NCBI GenBank assembly: GCA_905236255.1
Contig: CAJOPK010000149.1
Location: 1-5,040 of the forward strand
Direction: 5' to 3'
DNA from: an uncultured Selenomonadaceae bacterium
GTDB taxonomy: Bacteria; Bacillota; Negativicutes; Selenomonadales; Selenomonadaceae
Length of the DNA: 5,040 nt
In this document: piece by piece, positions 1-5,040 of the stretch
Layout of the letters: every line of letters begins with the position of its first letter
How positions within the stretch are numbered: position 1 is the stretch's first letter
The notes under the pieces: model-generated
The model's input: only the letters and a program-made list of their open reading frames with translations
Database searches by the model: none
Told to the model about the DNA's origin: nothing
Position numbers and translations under genes: made by a program

Positions 1-1584
1 ATCGGCAACAAAATATCCCAAGCGCAAAAATTGATAACGTGTTCCCGCCGCAGTCAATTTCACCGACGGCTCAACAAGCGCGTTTTCAATTACAATCAGC
101 GAATCCGGATTAAGCGCGCCGATAAAATCTTCCGGCAAATTTCCTTTTTCGTCCGTCGTCAAAAGATAATCGTACAATCTGACTTCCGCCTTCAACGCAT
201 AATCCGCGCTTACCCAGTGAATCGTGCCTTTAATTTTTCTGCCGGCAGTCGCTCCGCCGCTCTTTGAAGTCGGATCAATCGTGCAGTGAAGTTCGATAAC
301 ATTTCCGGCATCATCTTTTATAACTTCCTCACATTTTATGATGTAAGCGTGTTTGAGTCTGACTTCTCCGCCGGGTTTAAGACGGAAAAATTTTTTCGGA
401 GCGTCCTCCATAAAATCGTCGCGTTCGATAAAAATTTCGCGGGTAAACGGAATAAAACGACTGCCGCCTTTCGTCGGGTGATTTTCTCCGGTAAGCCATT
501 CAACCTTGCCTGCTTCGACATTGGTCAAAACAACTTTCAAGGGATTTAAAACAGCCATAACACGATCGGCATTTTCATTCAAATCTTCCCTTACGCAATG
601 TTCAAGCATCGCAATATCGACAAGACTGTTGCTCTTTGCAACGCCTATTCTTTCGCAAAAATCCCGAATTGCCGCCGGAGTAAATCCGCGCCTTCTCATT
701 CCGGAAAGGGTCGGCATGCGGGGATCGTCCCAGCCTCTCACATGATTTTCCTCGACAAGCTGACGAAGTTTTCTCTTGCTTGTGATCGTATTGGTCAAGT
801 CAAGTCGGGCAAATTCAATCTGACGCGGACGCGAATTTCTGTCAAAGTCCAGAGAATCCAAAAGCCAATCGTAAAAAGGTCTGTGATCTTCAAATTCCAA
901 AGTGCAGACCGAATGAGTGATTTTTTCAATCGCATCGGAAAGAGGATGTGCAAAATCATACATCGGATAAATAAGCCAATCGTTGCCGGTTCTGTGATGA
1001 TGCGTCCGTGTGATTCGATAAATAACCGGGTCGCGCATATTTATATTGGGGGAGGTCATATCAATTTTTGCGCGCAGGACTTTTGAGCCGTCCTCAAATT
1101 CGCCGGCTTTCATTCTTTCAAACAAATTCAAATTTTCTTCAACCGGACGATTGCGGAAAGGACTTTCTTTCCCGGGTTCCGTCAAAGTTCCGCGCATTGC
1201 ACGGATTTCTTCCGCGCTCGAATCGTCAACGTAAGCAAGCCCGCGCTTTATAAGTTCAACGGCATAATCATAGAGTTTCCCGAAATAATCGGACGCATAA
1301 AATTTTCTGTCCGCCCAATCAAAGCCGAGCCATTTAATATCTTCCTGAATCGAATCGACATATTCGACATCTTCTTTTGTCGGGTTTGTATCGTCAAATC
1401 TCAAATTGCAAATGCCGTTATTGTGAGCGGCAAGACCAAAATTCAGGCACACGGATTTTGCATGGCCGATATGCAAATATCCGTTCGGTTCCGGCGGGAA
1501 ACGTGTATGAATACCGTCGGTATATTTTCCTTCACTCAAATCTTTTTCAATTTCCTGCTGCACAAAATTTGTCATTTCAGCCAT
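1..1584 (-). CDS. glnS: Glutaminyl-tRNA synthetase (GlnRS), 3' end cut by window edge
   Basis: Class I aminoacyl-tRNA synthetase that attaches glutamine to tRNA-Gln using ATP in the cytoplasm. The frame is open for 528 codons from the ATG at 1584 to base 1, with no stop, so the C-terminus lies outside the window. The class I signature FPPEPNGYLHIGHAKS begins at residue 29 (HIGH at 38-41). The tRNA-binding and active-site blocks SPNINMRDPVIYRI (about 178-191), IYPMYDFAHPLSDAIE (205-220) and VCTLEFEDHRPFYDW (226-240) follow, and the KMSKS-equivalent ITSKRKL is at 267-273. Residues from about 343 form the beta-barrel anticodon-binding region, and RYQFLRLGYFVAD at the edge matches the end of the barrel in E. 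coli GlnRS (about 554 residues), so roughly 20-30 residues are missing. The presence of HVRGWDDPRMPTL and the Gln-type motifs argues for GlnRS over GluRS. The start is preceded by AAGGAG at good spacing; a second ATG at codon 4 is less well placed. It is the last visible gene of the purF operon, 62 bases after yraN. Confidence 0.96.
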   Translation of the reverse strand, partial: MAEMTNFVQQEIEKDLSEGKYTDGIHTRFPPEPNGYLHIGHAKSVCLNFGLAAHNNGICNLRFDDTNPTKEDVEYVDSIQEDIKWLGFDWADRKFYASDYFGKLYDYAVELIKRGLAYVDDSSAEEIRAMRGTLTEPGKESPFRNRPVEENLNLFERMKAGEFEDGSKVLRAKIDMTSPNINMRDPVIYRITRTHHHRTGNDWLIYPMYDFAHPLSDAIEKITHSVCTLEFEDHRPFYDWLLDSLDFDRNSRPRQIEFARLDLTNTITSKRKLRQLVEENHVRGWDDPRMPTLSGMRRRGFTPAAIRDFCERIGVAKSNSLVDIAMLEHCVREDLNENADRVMAVLNPLKVVLTNVEAGKVEWLTGENHPTKGGSRFIPFTREIFIERDDFMEDAPKKFFRLKPGGEVRLKHAYIIKCEEVIKDDAGNVIELHCTIDPTSKSGGATAGRKIKGTIHWVSADYALKAEVRLYDYLLTTDEKGNLPEDFIGALNPDSLIVIENALVEPSVKLTAAGTRYQFLRLGYFVAD

Positions 1585-1592
1585 TAAATACA

Positions 1593-1598
1593 CTCCTT
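1593..1598 (-). promoter_or_regulatory. Ribosome binding site of glnS
   Basis: AAGGAG on the minus strand, eight bases before the ATG at 1584. It supports that start over the in-frame ATG three codons later at 1575. The rest of the 62-base gap between yraN and glnS (1585..1646) shows no convincing hairpin with a U-tract and no good promoter, so glnS is probably read from the upstream operon promoter. Confidence 0.75.
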
Positions 1599-1646
1599 TT
1601 CAGCCGGTCATTCGGTCGGTGTTACTTTCCACCCGGTTCACTCTGT

Positions 1647-2024
1647 TCAAAAATCTTCCGAAACTTCAAAAGCATTTTCAATTTGACGAATTTCTTCAAT
1701 CTTGTTTCCCGTCAAATAAACTTCAACAACATCAAAACGGCAGGCGCGTTCGGAAAAATTTTCATTCTGCAAAAACACACCCGCCGCCTCGATAATTTTT
1801 TTTCGTTTGCGAAAATCAACCGCTTCAGCCGGAAGTCCGTGTCGAATGTTTGATCTCGCCTTAACTTCCGCAAAAATCAAAGTTTCTCCGTCATCGACAA
1901 TCAGATCAATTTCCGCCGAACGAATACGAAAATTTCTTTCGATAATCTTAAAACCCTTGTCTTCAAAAAATTTTGTCGCCGCATCTTCACCGATTTTGCC
2001 GACAAATTTATTTCTTTCCGGCAT
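1647..2024 (-). CDS. yraN: YraN/UPF0102 family protein, predicted nuclease fold
   Basis: A 125-residue protein of the widespread bacterial UPF0102 (YraN) family, whose cellular role is not established; the family has a restriction-endonuclease-like fold. Family marks in order: the N-terminal GKIGEDAA block at about 9-16; RNFRIRSAEIDLI at 30-42; FAEVKAR at 51-57; and the basic FRKRKK stretch at 71-76. Asp40 followed by Glu53-x-Lys55 matches the D...ExK core of PD-(D/E)xK nucleases, and both acidic positions and the lysine are intact. One small departure is that the usual glycine of the G-E-I-D motif is alanine here (A37-E38-I39-D40). Length is typical for the family (about 115-130). The ATG at 2024 shares its A with the TGA stop of the upstream nitroreductase gene, so translation is probably coupled; the nearest purine-rich GGAGG lies 16 bases upstream, which is too far to work well on its own. 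No signal peptide or membrane segment is visible. Confidence 0.92.
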   Translation of the reverse strand: MPERNKFVGKIGEDAATKFFEDKGFKIIERNFRIRSAEIDLIVDDGETLIFAEVKARSNIRHGLPAEAVDFRKRKKIIEAAGVFLQNENFSERACRFDVVEVYLTGNKIEEIRQIENAFEVSEDF

Positions 2025-2536
2025 CAGAGTTCTTTCACCGCCTCCGAAATTTCCCGGCGATCTTCATGTCTGTTTGAGGGTTTCGCCTCTTCCGCCGGAT
2101 AGCCGATCGGGAAAATTGCAATCAAATCATAATCTTTCATTTCCGGGAAAAGTTCCCGCAATTTCGGCGCGTCAAACCAACCGACCCAAGTCGTTCCCAA
2201 TCCTTCGGCCTGTACCGCAAGCCAAATGTGCGTCGCAACTATTGCGCCGTCGATATGCCCGAAATTCATATTGTCAAACGGGCGGGTAAATGCAGCACTT
2301 TTATCGACACCGACAACCAGCGCAAATTCTGCGCCGAAAGTAAAATCGGTGGTTTGCTTGATTTTGGCGAAAGCGTCGGCGGATTTTATCGCCCAAATTT
2401 TATAGGGCTGAACATTTTTCGCGGTGGGAGCCGCAATCGCCGCCTGCAAAATTCTTTCAATTTTTTCCGGTTCAATATCCTTGTCGGTAAGTTTCCGGCA
2501 CGAATAACGCGCCTTTGCCAATTCCAAAAAATCCAT
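2024..2536 (-). CDS. Nitroreductase-family flavoprotein (FMN-dependent NAD(P)H oxidoreductase)
   Basis: A 170-residue cytoplasmic protein of the nitroreductase superfamily, short form. Such enzymes bind FMN, usually as homodimers, and pass electrons from NAD(P)H to nitro compounds, quinones, flavins or unknown substrates; the substrate cannot be read from this sequence. Family marks: the N-terminal FMN-phosphate motif R10-Y-S-C-R14 (R-x-S-x-R), the APTAKNVQPYKIWAI block at 36-50 (matching A-P-S-x-x-N-x-Q-P-W), the AEGLGTTWVGWFD segment at 110-122, and IFPIGYPAEEAKPSNRH at 141-157 (matching the C-terminal family block G-Y-P). Length agrees with the 165-175-residue subgroup. It has an excellent Shine-Dalgarno site fused to the stop of purF, and its own stop overlaps the start of yraN by one base, so it is an internal operon gene. 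No close relative with a proven function is recognised. Confidence 0.93.
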   Translation of the reverse strand: MDFLELAKARYSCRKLTDKDIEPEKIERILQAAIAAPTAKNVQPYKIWAIKSADAFAKIKQTTDFTFGAEFALVVGVDKSAAFTRPFDNMNFGHIDGAIVATHIWLAVQAEGLGTTWVGWFDAPKLRELFPEMKDYDLIAIFPIGYPAEEAKPSNRHEDRREISEAVKEL

Positions 2537-2544
2537 AAAATTTT

Positions 2545-2550
2545 CCTCCT
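2545..2550 (-). promoter_or_regulatory. Ribosome binding site of the nitroreductase gene, fused to purF stop
   Basis: Minus-strand AGGAGG eight bases before the ATG at 2536. Its first A is the last base of the purF TAA stop (TAAGGAGG), so a ribosome finishing purF sits directly on the next start site. The purF to nitroreductase gap is only 13 bases. This arrangement favours co-transcription and efficient translation of both. Confidence 0.85.
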
Positions 2551-3983
2551 TATTTTATGTATTCGCCGCGAATATCTTCCGTCGGCGGAGCTATGGGATA
2601 ATTGCCGCTGAAACAGGCATTACAAATGTTTAAACCGCCGGACAATTCCGGGAGATTTTCAATCGGCAAATATGCAAGCGAATCCGCGCCGATAATTTTG
2701 CAAATTTCGTCAACGGATCGCCCGTGTGCAATCAGCTGATCTTCGTTCGGAATGTCAATGCCGAAATAACAGGGGTGATAAAACGGCGGACTTGATACGC
2801 GCATGTGAACTTCTTTTGCGCCTGCATTTTTCAGCATCGTCACAAACTGATCGCTTGTCGTACCGCGCACAATCGAATCGTCTATCACTATAATTCTCTT
2901 GCCTTCGACAACTTCGCGCAGAACATTTAATTTGACCTTGACGCTTTGAACGCGGCTTGACTGTTGCGGCTTTATGAAAGTCCTGCCGACGTAAGTATTT
3001 TTCGTGAAGGCAATTCCGTAAGGTATCCCGGATTCCCGCGAATAACCGATTGCCGCCATATTCCCCGATTCCGGAACACCGACGACCAAATCCGCCTCAA
3101 CCGGCTTGACCTTTGCCAAAAGTTTGCCGGCAATAATTCGGGAACGTGTAACGCTCATTCCGTCAAAAACCGTGTCCGGTCTGCAAAAATAAATGTACTC
3201 GAAAACACAGCGGGAAGTTTTTTCCGGCGGCAGGGCAAGATCCAAATTTGATTCGATACTGCCGTCCGCATTTATCGTTACGACTTCACCGGGCAAAACA
3301 TCCCGGACAAATTTTGCGTTAATCGTTTCAAGCGCGCAATTTTCGGAAGTGATTATGTAAGAATTTCCGGTCTTGCCGATGACAAGCGGACGAAATCCCC
3401 AAGGATCGCGCGCTCCGATAAGTTTGCGGGGACTTGCGATAACAAGTGAATACGACCCTTTGACTTTTTTCAAAGCGCGGACGGTCGCCTCTTGAACCGA
3501 AGAAGATTTTACACGTTCGCGGGCAATATGATAGGCAATGGTTTCGGTATCAATGGTGGTCTGAAAAATCGCGCCGTTCATCGCAAGATCGCGGCGAAGT
3601 TCCGGAGTATTTACCAAATTTCCGTTGTGAGCAAGCATCAAAGTACCTTTTATATAAGCCAGAACAAGCGGTTGAGAATTTTCATGCGTTGAACCGCCGG
3701 CAGTCGAATAGCGAACGTGACCGACTCCCAAATTTCCCTTCAGCGCAGTCAAATCTTTTTCGTGAAAAACTTCGTTGACGCGCCCCAGTCCTTTATGACA
3801 ATCGACCTTGCCTTTGCCGTTAAAAGTGTTTGTTACGGCAATTCCCGCACTTTCCTGACCGCGATGTTGCAGAGCATAAAGACCGTAATAAATCGTGGAG
3901 GCAACATTTCCGCCGTCCAAATCATACATTCCGAATACTCCGCAGGACTCACCGACAGATTTTTCCGCTGTTCCGAAATCCAT
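2550..3983 (-). CDS. purF: Amidophosphoribosyltransferase (glutamine-PRPP amidotransferase), Fe-S type
   Basis: First committed step of de novo purine synthesis: PRPP plus glutamine gives 5-phosphoribosylamine, glutamate and pyrophosphate (EC 2.4.2.14). The protein has 477 residues, like the Bacillus subtilis enzyme. The N-terminal half is an Ntn-type glutaminase: a 13-residue propeptide ends before the catalytic Cys14 (ESCGVFG), followed by LQHRGQESAGIAV (38-50), GVGHVRYSTAG (86-96) and LAHNGNL (117-123). The C-terminal half is a phosphoribosyltransferase with the PRPP loop VIDDSIVRGTTS (366-377) and VGVPESGNMAA (301-311). Cys259, Cys405, Cys454 and Cys457 occupy the positions of the four ligands of the B. 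subtilis [4Fe-4S] cluster (C-x-F-E-Y-I-Y-F, H-P-C, C-x-x-C), so an oxygen-sensitive cluster is expected. The ATG at 3983 is chosen because AGGAGG lies ten bases upstream and it gives the usual short propeptide; an in-frame TTG at 4028 would add 15 residues but begins inside the -10 hexamer. It is the first gene of the operon. No purM or other purine gene follows. Confidence 0.98.
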   Translation of the reverse strand: MDFGTAEKSVGESCGVFGMYDLDGGNVASTIYYGLYALQHRGQESAGIAVTNTFNGKGKVDCHKGLGRVNEVFHEKDLTALKGNLGVGHVRYSTAGGSTHENSQPLVLAYIKGTLMLAHNGNLVNTPELRRDLAMNGAIFQTTIDTETIAYHIARERVKSSSVQEATVRALKKVKGSYSLVIASPRKLIGARDPWGFRPLVIGKTGNSYIITSENCALETINAKFVRDVLPGEVVTINADGSIESNLDLALPPEKTSRCVFEYIYFCRPDTVFDGMSVTRSRIIAGKLLAKVKPVEADLVVGVPESGNMAAIGYSRESGIPYGIAFTKNTYVGRTFIKPQQSSRVQSVKVKLNVLREVVEGKRIIVIDDSIVRGTTSDQFVTMLKNAGAKEVHMRVSSPPFYHPCYFGIDIPNEDQLIAHGRSVDEICKIIGADSLAYLPIENLPELSGGLNICNACFSGNYPIAPPTEDIRGEYIK

Positions 3984-3993
3984 ACAAAAATTT

Positions 3994-3999
3994 CCTCCT
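3994..3999 (-). promoter_or_regulatory. Ribosome binding site of purF
   Basis: Minus-strand AGGAGG ten bases before the ATG at 3983. It decides the start: the longer in-frame option (TTG at 4028) has no such site and overlaps the promoter -10, so it would lie upstream of the likely transcript start. Confidence 0.85.
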
Positions 4000-4024
4000 C
4001 TTGTCCGACTATCTTTTCGGCGGG

Positions 4025-4037
4025 GCAATTATATTGC
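4025..4037. repeat. 13-base inverted repeat over the purF -10 (possible operator)
   Basis: GCAAT-TAT-ATTGC is a perfect five-base inverted repeat with a three-base centre, and it covers the whole purF -10 hexamer (4028..4033). A repressor bound here would block the promoter. The arms are short and part of the symmetry comes from the self-complementary TATA of the -10 itself, so this may be chance. Confidence 0.35.
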
Positions 4038-4057
4038 AAATGACCGGGCTTTGTCAA
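4028..4057 (-). promoter_or_regulatory. Consensus sigma-70/sigma-A promoter for the purF operon
   Basis: On the minus strand, TTGACA (4057..4052) and TATAAT (4033..4028), both perfect hexamers, are separated by 18 bases. Transcription should begin near 4021, giving a leader of roughly 38 bases before purF. That leader is too short for a purine or PRPP riboswitch, and none is visible. I also see no good match to the Bacillus PurBox (A-W-W-W-C-C-G-A-A-C-W-W-T) around it. The -10 lies inside a short inverted repeat, listed separately. Confidence 0.85.
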
Positions 4058-4103
4058 AAACTTACAACAATTTTCGAGCCGGTTTTGTTTCCCGACTATT
4101 TCA

Positions 4104-4131
4104 TTAAAATTTCACTTCCCGGAATTATACT
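4104..4131 (+). promoter_or_regulatory. Probable promoter of the divergent membrane-protein gene
   Basis: TATACT at 4126..4131 matches five of six bases of the -10 consensus. TTAAAA at 4104..4109 matches four of six of the -35, with a 16-base spacer. Transcription would begin near 4138, about 30 bases before the ATG at 4168. It is weaker than the facing purF promoter; the two -35 elements lie about 46 bases apart, back to back. Confidence 0.5.
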
Positions 4132-4155
4132 TTGCCGGCTGAATTTTAAAAACTC

Positions 4156-4162
4156 AAAGGGG
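4156..4162 (+). promoter_or_regulatory. Ribosome binding site of the gene at 4168
   Basis: AAAGGGG five bases before the ATG at 4168. The spacing is slightly short but acceptable, and no other in-frame start lies nearby upstream. It supports 4168 as the true start. Confidence 0.6.
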
Positions 4163-4167
4163 TTTCT

Positions 4168-5040
4168 ATGGACGATTACACTTGGAGAAAAAAACTTGAA
4201 TCACGGCGACGGAGAAGGCGTTTTGAACGTTTTTTTGTCGTGTTTTTGTTTGCACTGTCACTCGGTTGTTTTCTCGCCTATTTTGCGGTCTATACAAAAA
4301 CTCCGGTTTACGCCATGAATGAGGCTTTTGAGGCTCTGCAAAAAAATGATGTCGAAACTTTTCGGAAACGCGCAGATTTTGAAGCAATCGCGCCCGGCGT
4401 TTATGATGATCTGACCGGCGATATGTTTAAAAACGATCCGCGAATTTCGGACAGGGAAAGAACTCTTTTTGAAAATTTCTACGTTTTGATTCGCCCGCAA
4501 ATTTGCAAGGGCGCGGTCAAAGTCATAAACGACAAACTTGATACCGGAATGTGGACTTTGCCGGAAGGAATGTTAAAGGGGCGGCAACTCGGAATAGATT
4601 TTGACTTGCTTTTGGAAAGAAGTTTAATCAGGCATACAACCATTGTCGGGGTTGACAATGTTGCACACAAAGGACAGACCGCCACAGCCGACGTAAAGGT
4701 TGTGGAAGATTATTCGCAGGTGCCGTTCACTTTAAAGGTGACTTTGGAAAATTCCGGCGGCAGAGGTATTCAAATAGGCGGAAGCGAATTTCAATATTTC
4801 GGCAAACTTTGGAAATTTGACGGGTTGAGTTTCAGCTTTTCCAAAAATAACTGGAAAGTCGTCGGGATACAAAATTATAAGGAATATCTTGATGCCGTTC
4901 GTCCGATTTTGGCGCAGGATCTCGCCGAATATATCGACGCGACAGCCGAAATTGTTTCCCGTTACAATTCGGTTTTCCGCAGCGAACAAAATACTTTTAT
5001 CGTAATGCAAAGGACTTCGACCGGAATAATGAACAACGAC
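4168..5040 (+). CDS. Unrecognised single-pass membrane protein, 3' end cut by window edge
   Basis: Open for 291 codons from the ATG at 4168 to the right edge, with no stop. I do not recognise a characterised family. The N-terminus is short, charged and very basic, with six consecutive arginines at residues 13-18. One strongly hydrophobic segment follows at about 22-42, then a long mixed region with no further membrane segment. By the positive-inside rule the body should lie outside the cytoplasm. Just after the membrane segment comes YTKTPVYAMNEAFEALQKNDVE (residues 42-63 in outline), an acidic helix, then RADFEAI. This T-P-x-Y-A followed by a helix and x-D-F/x-D-V pattern recalls the start of DUF2939 proteins, but that is only a visual likeness. 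Residues about 165-235 look beta-rich (ATADVKVVED, FTLKVTLE, KLWKFDGLSFSFSKNNWKV) and end in a W-K-V-V-G-I-Q-N-Y turn, as in NTF2-like or similar extracytoplasmic domains. Codon use resembles its neighbours, so transfer is not suggested. Confidence 0.85.
   Translation, partial: MDDYTWRKKLESRRRRRRFERFFVVFLFALSLGCFLAYFAVYTKTPVYAMNEAFEALQKNDVETFRKRADFEAIAPGVYDDLTGDMFKNDPRISDRERTLFENFYVLIRPQICKGAVKVINDKLDTGMWTLPEGMLKGRQLGIDFDLLLERSLIRHTTIVGVDNVAHKGQTATADVKVVEDYSQVPFTLKVTLENSGGRGIQIGGSEFQYFGKLWKFDGLSFSFSKNNWKVVGIQNYKEYLDAVRPILAQDLAEYIDATAEIVSRYNSVFRSEQNTFIVMQRTSTGIMNND

Noticed and set aside
598..1086. Plus-strand open frame of 162 codons opposite glnS
   Set aside because: It lies fully inside the well-supported glnS on the other strand, has no ribosome binding site or recognisable domain, and reads as low-quality antisense protein. 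Other plus-strand frames opposite glnS, yraN, the nitroreductase gene and purF were dismissed for the same reasons.
1585..1646. Terminator or separate promoter between yraN and glnS
   Set aside because: Only weak four-base pairings without a U-tract are present. The best -35-like TTGAAC near 1650 has no acceptable -10 at the right distance.
3984..4028. Longer purF start (TTG at 4028, 15 extra residues)
   Set aside because: The start would lie within the promoter -10 and upstream of the expected transcript start. It lacks a ribosome binding site, and the extra residues do not belong to the usual short propeptide.
3984..4167. Purine or PRPP riboswitch or T-box in the purF leader
   Set aside because: The leader from the predicted transcript start to purF is only about 38 bases, which is too short, and no conserved core was seen.
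4231..4293. Lipoprotein signal with Cys34 in the plus-strand membrane protein
   Set aside because: The residues before the cysteine are S-L-G, without the leucine expected at -3 of a lipobox, and the hydrophobic stretch continues for about eight residues after it. A membrane anchor is more likely.
1..5040. Frequent TTCCGG/CCGGAA hexamers, considered as an uptake or recombination signal
   Set aside because: They fall in different reading frames inside ordinary codons (for example Pro-Glu and Gly-Asn pairs) with no shared longer flank. Codon preference for CCG and GGA-type codons explains them well enough.

Overview
The window looks like ordinary chromosomal DNA from a moderately AT-rich bacterium. 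It carries a tight minus-strand operon read leftward, and one divergent plus-strand gene. Three things point to a Firmicutes-like (Bacillota) anaerobe or facultative anaerobe. PurF is of the Bacillus type, with a propeptide and four cluster cysteines. The ribosome binding sites of purF, the nitroreductase gene and glnS are strong (AGGAGG or AAGGAG). The promoter is a textbook sigma-A type. The divergent gene (a short anchored protein with a T-P-x-Y-A/S motif after its membrane segment) would fit a Negativicutes- or Clostridia-type genome, but the lineage is inference and no marker here settles it.

Layout, in transcription order of the minus-strand operon: a consensus promoter (4057..4028), then purF (3983..2550, glutamine-PRPP amidotransferase), a 170-residue nitroreductase-family flavoprotein (2536..2024), a YraN/UPF0102 nuclease-fold protein (2024..1647), and glnS (1584 to the window edge, glutaminyl-tRNA synthetase, last few residues missing). 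The junctions are tight. The purF stop codon is fused to the ribosome binding site of the nitroreductase gene, that gene overlaps yraN by one base (TGATG), and a 62-base gap separates yraN from glnS. I see no terminator between any of them, so the four genes are probably co-transcribed.

The 184-base region 3984..4167 holds two back-to-back promoters. The one toward purF has perfect -35 and -10 hexamers, and its -10 lies inside a 13-base inverted repeat that could be an operator. The other drives the plus-strand gene at 4168, an unrecognised single-pass membrane protein still open at the right edge. Its start has a run of six arginines before the membrane segment and a faint resemblance to DUF2939.

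The genes do not form one known pathway. PurF makes phosphoribosylamine for purine synthesis using glutamine, and GlnRS charges glutamine onto tRNA, so both ends of the operon consume glutamine. The nitroreductase and YraN have no established link to either. I found no mobile element, CRISPR array, structural RNA gene or clear defence or novel system. The points of most interest are the unusual operon content and the unknown divergent membrane protein.
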